A stretch of DNA of 64,000 nucleotides, from the NCBI GenBank assembly GCA_009782875.1, contig WRIE01000007.1, forward strand, positions 1 through 64,000. Direction: 5' to 3'. The translations under genes were made by a program, and so were the position numbers. Origin of the DNA: Eubacteriaceae bacterium (GTDB taxonomy: Bacteria > Bacillota > Clostridia > Eubacteriales > Anaerofustaceae). Positions within the stretch are counted from its first letter, which is position 1, and each line of letters opens with the position of its first letter. The notes under the pieces are model-generated. The model worked only from the letters and a program-made list of their open reading frames with translations. It ran no database searches and was not told the DNA's origin. This document shows, piece after piece, positions 35,983 through 45,009 of the stretch.

Positions 35983-36633
35983 TTGAAATCGGGATATTTG
36001 TGTAGATGTACTTTTTCCACCCTCGGCGCAACAGCCAAGGATAGCGCAAGTCGACTTCTACTTCAAAATGAAGTTTTTAATGCGCGAGCTCGCTAATCCC
36101 AAATCACACTCATCTCATACTATTACGCCTACACCAAGTTCGATGGCTGCTTTTGCGAGATAGTGATTTGTGGAATAGGATGTGGAACTGAAACCAACCC
36201 CAAGAGGTTGGTTCCCAGTTGAAGCCAACGGCGGACTGACGTGCTTGCGTACAGCCTCTGCGCAGCTGGACACCGAATCGTTCCATTTATGCCGTACCTT
36301 CATGCCAGAGGTTTTGACGCAGTGGATCAGCCAAAGTGGAAACGTGTGCAGACAAGGCTTTCCAACTAGAAAAGGCTAGGAATAGATCCAGGAACTGAGA
36401 GGCTTGGGATTGTTTCAATACAAACAAAGGCTACTGGCGAATAGCCAGTAGCCCAATATTACATTCTGCCCCAAAGAAAGAAGCTGTGATACCTGGTCTT
36501 CTTTGGCACTGCCAGAAGGCAATGGCATGAACTTCAGGTAGCGCCTGTCCGAACGGTATTCAAAAGGGTGAGGGAGCCTCGGCAGCCCAATTTGTAATGG
36601 GCGGCTTCTACCCGCTTGATTAGTTAGAGCTTT
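35983..36633. other. Intergenic region with two hairpins, 651 bases
   Basis: No gene is supported. Two perfect stems are visible: AACCAACC/GGTTGGTT flanked by AACTG/CAGTT (36186-36220), and GGCTACTGGC/GCCAGTAGCC around GAATA (36429-36453). Neither has a strong T-run. They could be transcript 3' ends or small mobile repeats. Confidence 0.45.
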
Positions 36634-37974
36634 CTATGGCAACCAGAATCCTTGGTCTTTCAGGGTTTGTTGGATTTTTGCCACATCTGCATCGCGTGGC
36701 TCTACACCAGAGTTTATTGAGACGTAGGCAGCCGCTCCTGCCGCTTCGCCTGTAGCAACACTGTGGGGTATGAGGTTTAGCCAGTTATGCGCCTTAACAT
36801 CAGCAGAAACACATCTTCCAGCAGCAATGATGCCGTCAATTTTTTCTGGGATTAGAGCCCTGTAAGGTATTTGCATTGCAATTTCGTCCCCAGGTCTGTT
36901 AAACAAGTGTTGGGCAGGGGTGACTGCAATAACATCATCATACTCTTTGCCTTCAAGGAAGTCAGTGTAGTTGATTGTGTACAGTCCTTTGACTCTTCGG
37001 GAATGCCTTGAACCGATTACTGAAGCTGTGTCCATCAGATAGACATTTTCAAAACCAGTGACATTCTTTTTCAAGTATTGGATAACAGGCAGCAAGGAGG
37101 AGCGGATTTCTATCTCTGTATTTGTAAGATCTGCGACTTTCATGCTGTCCCTGCCTACGATCCAGTTATTTACGAAAACATTATCGTTTCTGGGAAGGGG
37201 CAGTGGGAGAAGCCGGAAACCGGCTATCTTGACCAGCTCTGCAAGCTGTTGGGGCCATTTGTCAGGATCAGCCTCCCTGGAATCCATCCACGCAGAATAA
37301 TCCACATTTGCCAAACGGAAAGGTACGGACATGTTCGAGTTGCGAATCTCCAAATCCATGTCGCTGTAGAAATCTGCTCCTGCTGACGCGAAAATATCTC
37401 CCTCGCCAGTAGCGTCAATTACCATTTTGCCCAAGATTGCTCTTCGACCTTCTTTGGACTCGAAGATGACACCGGTGGCTTTATTGCCTTCTGTAATTGC
37501 CTTGCATCCCCAGCAATGGAACATCAGTTTTACATTTGACTCAATCGCCATTTCTAGAAGGACAATTTTCAGCCATTCAGGATCCACAAGTGTTGTGTAA
37601 GATATTTTACCATCATAAACAGCACCAAGGTATCGTTTCCAATGGCGCACCAGTTCTGGGTCGCTTGATCCTGCCTCGGAAAGCTTAGGTCCATAGACCC
37701 CATCCGGTTTGTGGGCTAGCCGATCCATCCATTCTTGTTGTATACCTCTCACTGCTGGACCGGTCCCATTGTCTAGGTTGGGAACAACAAGAACTAATCC
37801 TCCAGATGCTTGGCCGCCAAGAAATCCATAGCGTTCAAGCAGTGCAACTTTTGCGCCATTGCGGGCAGCAGAGATAGCTGCTGCTGAGCCAGCAGGTCCG
37901 CCACCAACAACAATAATGTCGACTTCGTCATGAATCGGGATATTTGATGCGGGTTCAAGAATTGTTTTTTCCAT
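36634..37974 (-). CDS. FAD-dependent oxidoreductase (FAD_oxidored family)
   Basis: The 446-residue flavoprotein has an FAD site VDIIVVGGGPAGSAAAISAA (18-37), followed by the family's LLERYGFLGGQASGG block. A second dinucleotide-contact block is KMVIDATGEGDIFASAGAD, and the C-terminal GIIAAGRCVSADVKAHNW closes the FAD fold. These proteins resemble fumarate-reductase flavoproteins and tricarballylate/succinate-type dehydrogenases; the substrate is unknown. No signal peptide. GGGGGAAAG precedes the ATG. A perfect 13-base palindrome lies 102 bases upstream and could be an operator. Confidence 0.85.
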   Translation of the reverse strand: MEKTILEPASNIPIHDEVDIIVVGGGPAGSAAAISAARNGAKVALLERYGFLGGQASGGLVLVVPNLDNGTGPAVRGIQQEWMDRLAHKPDGVYGPKLSEAGSSDPELVRHWKRYLGAVYDGKISYTTLVDPEWLKIVLLEMAIESNVKLMFHCWGCKAITEGNKATGVIFESKEGRRAILGKMVIDATGEGDIFASAGADFYSDMDLEIRNSNMSVPFRLANVDYSAWMDSREADPDKWPQQLAELVKIAGFRLLPLPLPRNDNVFVNNWIVGRDSMKVADLTNTEIEIRSSLLPVIQYLKKNVTGFENVYLMDTASVIGSRHSRRVKGLYTINYTDFLEGKEYDDVIAVTPAQHLFNRPGDEIAMQIPYRALIPEKIDGIIAAGRCVSADVKAHNWLNLIPHSVATGEAAGAAAYVSINSGVEPRDADVAKIQQTLKDQGFWLP

Positions 37975-38075
37975 CTCTTTTCACTTTCCCCCAAACTGGG
38001 TATGGTTTTAGCGAGTAGTTTGGGATTTGTTTTTTTTGATATATTTTTTCGATCTTGGTTTTTCTTAATAATATA

Positions 38076-38106
38076 ACCATTTTATCATATACGATGATAA
38101 AATGGT
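38076..38106. repeat. Perfect 13-bp palindrome upstream of the flavoprotein gene
   Basis: ACCATTTTATCAT and ATGATAAAATGGT are exact inverse copies around ATACG. No T-run follows, and the site lies 102 bases ahead of a minus-strand start codon, so a regulator-binding site is more likely than a terminator. Confidence 0.6.
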
Positions 38107-38260
38107 GCCTGTAAAAGTGTTGGAAAAAGATTGGTGATTGATTACAATCGCAAAGCTGAATACAGTTATTCTAGCAGGAGTTTAAAAAATAAGTGGGTAT
38201 CTACTTAGTGCCCCCTAATGATATAATTCACATAAATACACGAATTTAAAAGTTTAAGGA

Positions 38261-38756
38261 ATGTATGGTGAAAAGGAATATCCTGATACAATTCGAGAGT
38301 TCTATCAAATGTTCCCCGATGAAGAATCTTGTTTGGGTAAATTAATACGTTTACGTTGGCCAACAGGCTTCATCTGCCTTTCATGCCAACAGGCATCCAC
38401 TCCTTGGCGCCAAACAAGGAATAGGCTGGCATGCCCGTATTGCCGCCACAAGAATACAATTGCCGCAGGCGCTATCTGTGAAAAAAACCGAACACCCCTG
38501 ACAACTTAGCTAGATGCAGCATGGCATGCCACTACTGCAAAAAACGGCATGTCTGCGAAGGCGCTTGAGCTAACACTCAGGACAAGCTGCCATGTGGCAT
38601 GGATGATGCTGCAACGCTCCACGGTTGCGATGGTCAACTCTGAAAGGGCTAAGCTGGCGGGGGGACAGTTGAAGTTGATGAAACGCGCGCCGGCGGCGAG
38701 GAGCAAGGCGGAAAACATGGCAGGGGGGCAGGCAAGGACATAGCAGTTATCGCTGT
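38261..38756 (+). pseudogene. 5' half of an IS1595-family transposase
   Basis: The first frame gives the transposase zinc ribbon: EFYQMFPDEESCLGKLIRLRWPTGF then CLSCQQ ... CPYCRHKNT. A frame change leads to SAKALELTLRTSCHVAWMML (the helix-turn-helix part) and then to GTVEVDETRAGGEE, the first DDE Asp. The reading frame is broken at least twice and is interrupted at 38757 by an IS66-type remnant; the 3' end continues at 40105. Confidence 0.82.
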
Positions 38757-40096
38757 GTAACTATTCAGACTGCCCTGAGAAACTTAACTCAACCCCTTGA
38801 AAAGCATCAAGAAGGAGCTGGAAAATACCCATGCCCTGTTTCTTTGCTGTATAGAGGCATGTAAGCGCCGTCGCGAAATCTTTGGCTCCCTTTTCGGTGT
38901 GCATACCGCCTGAGACTTTTGCTTGACCTTCAGCACTCGTATATCCCTCTCGGCGGCTGAGTTGTCAAAGGGCACATCAAAATTTGTCATAAACCTGCAA
39001 ACGCCGTCTTGGCGCTCCAAGAGCCTGTCTAGCAGGGCCTGTGTCTTGCCTTTTCTCAATAGCCCCCTCCCTCTTCCCTGGTGCCCTTGGCGGGATGGGG
39101 TTGGCCAAAATGCCTTTCTGGACAATCGCGTTGTACCCGTCCATGAAAGCGCCGGCCACCAGCCCGCTGGCACCTGTTTTCCCCAGCTACAGCAAACTGC
39201 CCTTTTTCTCTTTCATCCCAAGCAGCAGCTTGATGGGCTTGGCGGCCCATTCTTGGCCCATCTCCTCATGCATATGCACAAGCTCCCTGATGATGTGGGC
39301 ACTGCATATGGAATGGACCATCTTGGCGAGTTTGAAATAGGCGGGGATGCAGCCGTGGGGGAGGATGCCTCCAAACTCCCCCACGGCTGCATCCCCGCAT
39401 CGAGGTCTGCCTCGTGGTCCCGCTTGCTGTAGGGGTAGAACCATGTGGGCATATCAGAGCTAGCCGCATGCATTCATGATAGGGCGCCGCCGACCCGCTG
39501 CCCTGTCTCGCCGGCGTTAAGCGCGGCAGCCTCTGCAAGCAGCTTCTTTATGGAATTGCAGGCGCCTTCCAGCTGCTTGGGAGCCTAGGCCGCCATTGAG
39601 TGGACAGCCCATGGAGACAGGCCCAGGGAGGTTATGTGCTCTGTGGCCACTGGGGCTATTGGGATATCTATGGCTATCTTTGGCGCAGAAACATGCAAAT
39701 TTCCGCAAATGCCGCAGTTTGGGCATGGCACACATTCCCCGGGGAGGTGGATGGCTTGGGCCTTTGGGACATCCGGGACCTTTATGCCATGGCCTTCGCG
39801 CCCCCCTTGGGCGCCCGGCTTTTTGCCTGCTTCACCCGCCGGCTTTTAGGCTTGGGTTTTGGCGCATGGGGAGGCTCGAAGGACGGCGGCTTGTCCGAGT
39901 TGCTTGAGTTCTTGCCCAGCCGCCCTTTAAGCGCGGCATTCTCCCCGGCAAGCGCGGCGTTCTCCTGGGCGGGCCTGTCCCTTTCCCCAGCAAGCGCAGC
40001 ATCCTCCTCCGGGGCTTGGGAAAGCTGGCTTTCCAGTGGGGAGAGCCAGGCGGCTTTGCGCATGTGCTTATGCCAGGCGCGCATCGAATAGCCAAC
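38757..40096 (-). pseudogene. IS66-family transposase remnant inserted in the IS1595 gene
   Basis: On the minus strand, fragments in different frames match the IS66 transposase in order. The N-terminal coiled coil and GRLGKNSSNSDKPPS come first (39790-40084), then the C-rich zinc segment. HIIRELVHMHEEMGQEWAAKPIKLLLG follows (39190-39320), and the C-terminal FDVPFDNSAAERDIRVLKVKQK with the Glu is last (38890-38990). Many frameshifts are present. The left end GTAACTATTC (38757-38766) and right end GAATAGCCAAC (40086-40096) are imperfect inverse repeats starting GT, as in IS66. It is GC-richer than the host genes. Only the large transposase is represented; small accessory genes are missing. Confidence 0.82.
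39341..39398. repeat. 23-bp perfect inverted repeat within the IS66 remnant
   Basis: The arms 39341-39363 and 39376-39398 are exact inverse copies (GCGGGGATGC...GGGGGAG and CTCCCCC...GCATCCCCGC) with a 12-base loop. Intact IS66 transposase genes have no such palindrome at this place, so it most likely arose by inverted duplication (template switching). Confidence 0.8.
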
Positions 40097-40104
40097 TTTT
40101 AAAA

Positions 40105-40341
40105 CGATGGATTCTTGGTGCCCATCAAGTCTCAGTCTGTGGCGTTCACCTGCGAGCGTATCTCGAAGAGTTCACTTTTCGGTTTAACCGGAGAAACTCG
40201 AAAAGCTGTGGATTAGTTTTCAAACGACTTATAAAATATTCACTTTTATCTGAACCTATAACACAAAAAGATATTGTGGGCGGTTATTGGAACAATGAAG
40301 ATTTTAACGTACTTGACAAGGGTATCACGCGAACAAAATAG
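40105..40341 (+). pseudogene. 3' end of the split IS1595-family transposase
   Basis: The frame encodes WILGAHQVSVCGVHLRAYLEEF and then FTFRFNRRNSKSCGLVFKRL, the unmistakable C-terminus of IS1595/ISXO2 transposases. Together with the 5' half at 38261-38756 it brackets the IS66 remnant. The middle of the gene (second Asp region) is missing, so a deletion accompanied or followed the insertion. Confidence 0.82.
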
Positions 40342-40760
40342 TCGGACAATATCAATCCCGATCAACAGAAACGCTATGAATGAATATCTCAATATTGAAT
40401 GTAGCGCGCTTTCAAGGGAGTTGTCCTATATGAAACGCGATAGATAGATTATCATAAAAATAGTTTTAGCTTAATCTAATGTAATCGCGACACGAAAGAT
40501 AACAATTACGAGCGAGCAAGCAAGCATAGGAATTGCAGACGCAGACGCGCCACAATTCCTTCACCGCTACTCCTCGCCCTGCGATCGAGGGAACCCCTGC
40601 GGTTTACTTGTCGGGGGTAATATCCCCGAACTTCTCAACTCTTGGGCTGCTGCCCAAACCCGCCGTATTTCCTTGAATATCCAGAATCGCGTAGCACTGT
40701 ATAGATATCCAGAGTTTATTAAAAACCGTGTTATGGCATAGCTCTGTCATCAGTTTGTCT
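40342..40760. other. Non-coding region, 419 bases
   Basis: No gene supported. The composition shifts to GC-rich near 40540-40640, and the word GGGGGTAATATCCCCG (40614-40629) forms a short hairpin. This may mark the edge of an imported segment that includes the next two minus-strand genes. Confidence 0.35.
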
Positions 40761-42275
40761 CTAATTTTCCGACCCTGTTAAGGTCAACTTGAGGCCCATT
40801 CCATCGCACTGCGGGTTAGTTGGCATATAATCAGCATCGAGGGCAGGATCGACCTCAAGCGAACCGCTGTCGCCACTGATGTGGGATTGCCACGCGGAAA
40901 GCCCCGCGTTTTCGAAGGTGCTGTCCGGTCGGTAATCGGCAAACAATGCACTTTTACTAGCAAGGTAATAGCAGTTATTGTTCATCACCGGATTGCCGTC
41001 GAGAGCGGACATACCGCCAAGTTCATTGGCATAACGGATTTCTATCATCGGACGGACGATGCCGGATGGCTGGCACACAATGTTATGGTGCATATTTGGG
41101 TTAACGTTAGCAGGTCGCCCCGCATAATCTTCCCAATCCTGATATGTGAGTCCGAAATAAATCGCGCTGTGATACTGTCCGCCGTTGGCTACATTGACCA
41201 GGGTGTTGTTGTAAACCTGGGCATCTTTGGAACCATAGAAACCAATACCCTCCCAACCCGTGTCTACGATCAGGTTGTTTCGTACAACTCCCCGGATGTT
41301 TTCATAATACTGCGGATTCACGGCAATATTAAAAAATTTCGGGCTGGTATCAAAGCCCACCATGATTCCGGCTCCATACGCAACTTCAATCCGGTTGTTT
41401 TCGATCAGCACATCGGTCGCACCGCCTTTAGCGTAGATTGCATTGGAACAGATATCGTGGATATAATTGTTGTGTACCACCATATTGTTGCCGTTGACGT
41501 TATCAATACCTTCAGCGTTATCTTCTCCGTTATGAGGTCTGCCGTCAAACGCCCGCCCCGATTTGTATATTTCGTTATATCGGATGGTGACGTTATTACA
41601 ATTAGGTTTGACTTTTACTACGTCGTATCTGGAATCATGCAGTACACAGTCTTCGATGATAATATCAGATGCTCCGGCGCGGTCAGCGGGATCGCCCCAA
41701 TCCCATTTGGTTTCCATGCAAACAGCGTAAAATCCGCCCATCACTTCGACACTTTGTAATTTGCCGCCCGATGAGTCGACATCGAAATAAACTCCGGAGT
41801 CCTCATCAGCGCCGGAATCATAGGTAGTGAGGTCAATAACCGCCCATTCGCCTTTTGCGGACCTTATGGTGATATTGGGTATTCGTATACGAACATTGAT
41901 TCCCTCACGATACGTCCCGCCGCGCAGAATGATCGTGTCGCCGGGTTGGGCAGCTGCTAAAGCCGTATTAATACTCTTGTAAGGGGCGTCAATAGAGCCG
42001 TTTGCTGTAGCGTCATTGCCATTTGAAGAAACATAGACGCCGTTTGCGTGGTCTTCGCCCAAATTAGCGCGCGGTCCAACTTTACCGTAAGCGCCTAACG
42101 GCGGGGTGGTGTTACTATTGGTTGGGCTTGCGCTGCTGACACCGTTATCCGAAGAAGATGGGACGCTAATTCCGGGGCTATTTCCACTTTCGGAATTGAT
42201 GTTGCCGCCACATGCGGTCAGCAAAGAGACTGCCAGTATAAGTGCCAGCATTTTGGTCGTCATCATTTTTCTCAT
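40761..42275 (-). CDS. Surface lipoprotein with right-handed beta-helix
   Basis: The 504-residue protein has the lipoprotein signal MRKMMTTKMLALILAVSLLTAC, cleaved before Cys, then a Ser/Asn-rich linker to about 75. The rest is a parallel beta-helix of the pectate-lyase/DUF1565 type: VYVSSNGNDATANGSIDAPYKS and PGDTIILRGGTYREGI, followed by many NxxI-type turns such as NNYIHDICSNAIYAKGG and IENNRIEVAYGAGIMVG. Proteins of this build bind or cleave polysaccharides at the surface. GGGAGGG lies before ATG 42275; a longer frame upstream lacks a site. Codon use differs from the core genes, consistent with transfer. Confidence 0.85.
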   Translation of the reverse strand: MRKMMTTKMLALILAVSLLTACGGNINSESGNSPGISVPSSSDNGVSSASPTNSNTTPPLGAYGKVGPRANLGEDHANGVYVSSNGNDATANGSIDAPYKSINTALAAAQPGDTIILRGGTYREGINVRIRIPNITIRSAKGEWAVIDLTTYDSGADEDSGVYFDVDSSGGKLQSVEVMGGFYAVCMETKWDWGDPADRAGASDIIIEDCVLHDSRYDVVKVKPNCNNVTIRYNEIYKSGRAFDGRPHNGEDNAEGIDNVNGNNMVVHNNYIHDICSNAIYAKGGATDVLIENNRIEVAYGAGIMVGFDTSPKFFNIAVNPQYYENIRGVVRNNLIVDTGWEGIGFYGSKDAQVYNNTLVNVANGGQYHSAIYFGLTYQDWEDYAGRPANVNPNMHHNIVCQPSGIVRPMIEIRYANELGGMSALDGNPVMNNNCYYLASKSALFADYRPDSTFENAGLSAWQSHISGDSGSLEVDPALDADYMPTNPQCDGMGLKLTLTGSEN

Positions 42276-42352
42276 TCGACTATCCCTCCCATTATCATTA
42301 CGCCTTTGCCGCGGCATTTAACCTACTCTTATGCTGTGTGGTCAAACCGGGG

Positions 42353-43288
42353 CTATTCAACCAATTCCTTCTCATTTCCTCGAAAATCGTGTCCGGGTTT
42401 CAGCGGTTTCATTCTCTGCTCGATATAGCCGTTCGCTATGAGATAATTGGATGTGATGAAAGCAAGGTCATTTCCCAAAACGTATTCCATTATAGCAAGC
42501 AGTTTCTCTATATTACGGCTCGCACCTTTGAAGCTATCGCCAATAAACGGCATATCATTTTCTATAATCTTTTTAAAAGTGTACAGCAGGTCAGGATCGA
42601 TTGTCAGCGAATACCCATCAGCCGTGACCTGTGTCAATTGGGACTGCGATAATATCCTGCTCGTCGCTCTCGCCTATGCCGATAAATCTTATATTGGAGT
42701 TTATTTCTTCAACTGTCAAATCCTTTTCTACTTGTTGCGCGAGTATGATCTCGCGGCTCTCACACACATGAGGCAGTCTGCGCGCCACCGCAATCGCCCT
42801 TTCTTTTTCGCCAGCTTTCATGTAGATAAAGCACAGTGCGGCGCGGGTCGTGTGATGAACCTTATCACCTTGGTTGCTCGATAACACACGTTCGCATAAT
42901 GAAACAGCATGGGTTAACTTAGCCGGATCATCTTCAAGGGCAAGCGCCATGTCTGACATGATGCCTTCGTCATTCGGAAATGTTTTAAGTCCTTCTGAAA
43001 AAACTTCGATGGCGGCGGTTATGTCACCGCTTCGCCAATGGTTGTGCGCGTTGGTGAAAACAGCGGTTCTCGTCTGCCGGTCATTGATTTTGTCCATGCC
43101 GATGAGTGCATCTCGGTGACTTTGTATAGGTTTGCAAGAGCGGGTAGTAGCGTGATGTCACGCAGCGTATCACTACGCTCCCACTTGCTCACGCTCTGAG
43201 TGGAAACGCTTAGCTTCTCCGCAACTTCCTCTTGCGTAAGGTCTTTTCCTTTGTGTAGGTTTTTCAAATTTTCAGCGATGAATAACAT
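42353..43288 (-). pseudogene. XRE-family regulator broken by two frameshifts
   Basis: The start at 43288 encodes a Cro/C1-type helix-turn-helix, NLKNLHKGKDLTQEEVAEKL and VSTQSVSKWERSDTLRDITLLPALA. A shift near 43110 continues the usual GMDKINDRQ linker and a TPR-like helical region (DITAAIEVFSEGLKTFPNDEGIMSDMALALE). A second shift near 42635 continues with ADGYSLTIDPDLLYTFKKII. Read through, it would be a regulator of about 300 residues with a sensor tail. Two independent shifts argue for decay rather than a sequencing slip, but resequencing would be decisive. Confidence 0.75.
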
Positions 43289-43477
43289 GTTAGGTTCTCC
43301 AAAAAAGTATTAGCGCGCTTGAGAGTATTATAACTGCAAGCGCGCCAATGTTCCATATCTCGTTAGGTGATAAAAATTCTATTGTCAGGCGAATTTAATT
43401 TTGAACCAAATAACATAGCCGAACCCATCACCGACGAGTTTGATGTCGTCGGGACTGGTTCGACTACGTTTAGTGGA

Positions 43478-43553
43478 TGGTGGAGAATAGGGGGATCGAA
43501 CCCCTGGCCTTGTGATTGCGAACCACACGCTCTCCCAGCTGAGCTAATTCCCC
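43478..43553 (-). tRNA. tRNA-Ala (anticodon CGC)
   Basis: Minus-strand cloverleaf with acceptor GGGGAAT/ATTCTCC, D arm GCTCAGCTGGGAGAGC, anticodon loop TTCGCAA (CGC at 34-36, reading GCG), T arm CAGGGGTTCGATCCCCCT, discriminator A and an encoded CCA. The GGGGAATTAGCTC start is typical of tRNA-Ala. Confidence 0.93.
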
Positions 43554-43725
43554 ATTGCTTTTGCTACGAAAGGTATTTTATCACTTGCTACAAAGAAAAA
43601 CAAGCTGAACATAGATTTTTTCACAACTCATATGACTGAGTAAATTCCCAAAGTAAGTTCCACAGTGGAAAACCAGGTGGCGTTTAGTCCAGGACGGCAA
43701 ATGATGTAAAATTAAGCCTAGGAAG

Positions 43726-45009
43726 TTGGGAAATTTCATTTTTGAAAGGAAACACAAAAATGCCAGACAAAAAACAAACAAACATAGGCACATGGCCAGC
43801 GAAGACAGGCAAGAGATACATGAATGCCTTGACAATGGGATGACTTTCAAGGCGATTGCAAAACGGATCGGCAAGGATCAAACCACCGTCTCCAAGGAAG
43901 AGGGGAAACACATGGGGATCCGGCCATACATCATAAAGCCCTCTAACGCAGACGGGCCGCCAGCTGTGGAAAAGCAGCGCCCGTTGCTGCTGCGCGCCCC
44001 TTATGTTTGCAACTCTTGCGTGTAGCGGCGTGGTAACTGCGGGTTTCGCAAACAGCTCTACAACGCCAATAAGGCGCAAACAAAGCACAAAGCGCTGCTA
44101 AGCGGGGTCCGGGAGGGCATCCCCTTGGACAAGGACGGGTTCCGGGAGGCGGACGCAGTGACCAATGAGAAGATGAAAGAGAGCCAGCACCTCTACCATA
44201 TAATGGAGCCCAATGACATCCCGTTCTCAAAATCCCCGGCATGCCGCCGCCTCCGCCAGGGGCGCCTGTCCGCCGGAAAGCTTGATTTTCCCAGGACCGT
44301 AAAGCTCAAGAGCCGCAAGAAGCCAATGGGGCAGACAACCCCCAAGGCTGCTAGGGCTAGCCGGGAATACGCCGATTTCCCCAGCTTCATTGAGGAAGGC
44401 GTCATAGGCTCCTCGGTTGGGATGGACACTGTCACCAGCAGGCTTGGCGGCAAAACCATTATGACACTGCATTTCACCAACTGCAACTTCATGTCTGCGC
44501 TGCTTTTGGACAACAAGACGGCAGCGGAAGCCGCCTCCAAAATCAGCGGCTTCAAGGGGCCGCTTGCAGCCAACGGGCTCAATTTTGGCGATATATTTCC
44601 AGTATTGTTGACTGGCAACGGAGCCCCCCATGTGGCGGCGTTGGGAAAGGCGTTGGCGGAGAGCTGGAAACCAAGATGTTTCTTTGCGGCCCGTGCAGCT
44701 CCAGCCAAAAGCCCAAGGTGGAGAAAAACCAAACCATTTGCAGGGGCATAGCGCCAAAAGGGGAAAGCTTTGACAGTTTCTCCCAAGAGACAGCCAACTT
44801 GGCGTCCTCGCATATCAACAGCGTGAAGAGGAAATTATTGAGCATTCGAGCTGTACTCCTTCATGTATGGGGACGCTTTGGCGGCTGAGTCGGGTGTGAG
44901 GCCCATCCCAGCCGCTGACGCCGTCCAGTCGCCATTGTTGTTGAAAAACAAGGAGAGGTGGAACAGCTGCTTTAAAATATTATCCTTAGTTCCCGGGTGT
45001 AAATTCTAA
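43726..45009 (+). pseudogene. Broken IS30-family transposase
   Basis: Successive fragments match an IS30 transposase: helix-turn-helix HRHMASEDRQEIHECLDNGM (43789-43848), an in-frame TAG at 44023 in a Lys-rich stretch, HLYHIMEPNDIPFSKSP, the DDE region DTVTSRLGGKTIMTLHF, and LTGNG where LTDNG is expected. A frameshift near 44670 leads to KPKVEKNQTICRGIAPKGES, and another near 44850 to FMYGDALAAESGVRPIPAAD. The stop, two shifts and the lost catalytic Asp make it dead. GC content is above that of the core genes. Confidence 0.85.

Noticed and set aside
40881-41759. 292-codon plus-strand frame opposite the beta-helix lipoprotein
   Set aside because: The minus strand has a lipoprotein signal, ribosome site and beta-helix repeats; the plus frame is its shadow, rich in Ile/Val/His from complementary Asn/Asp codons.
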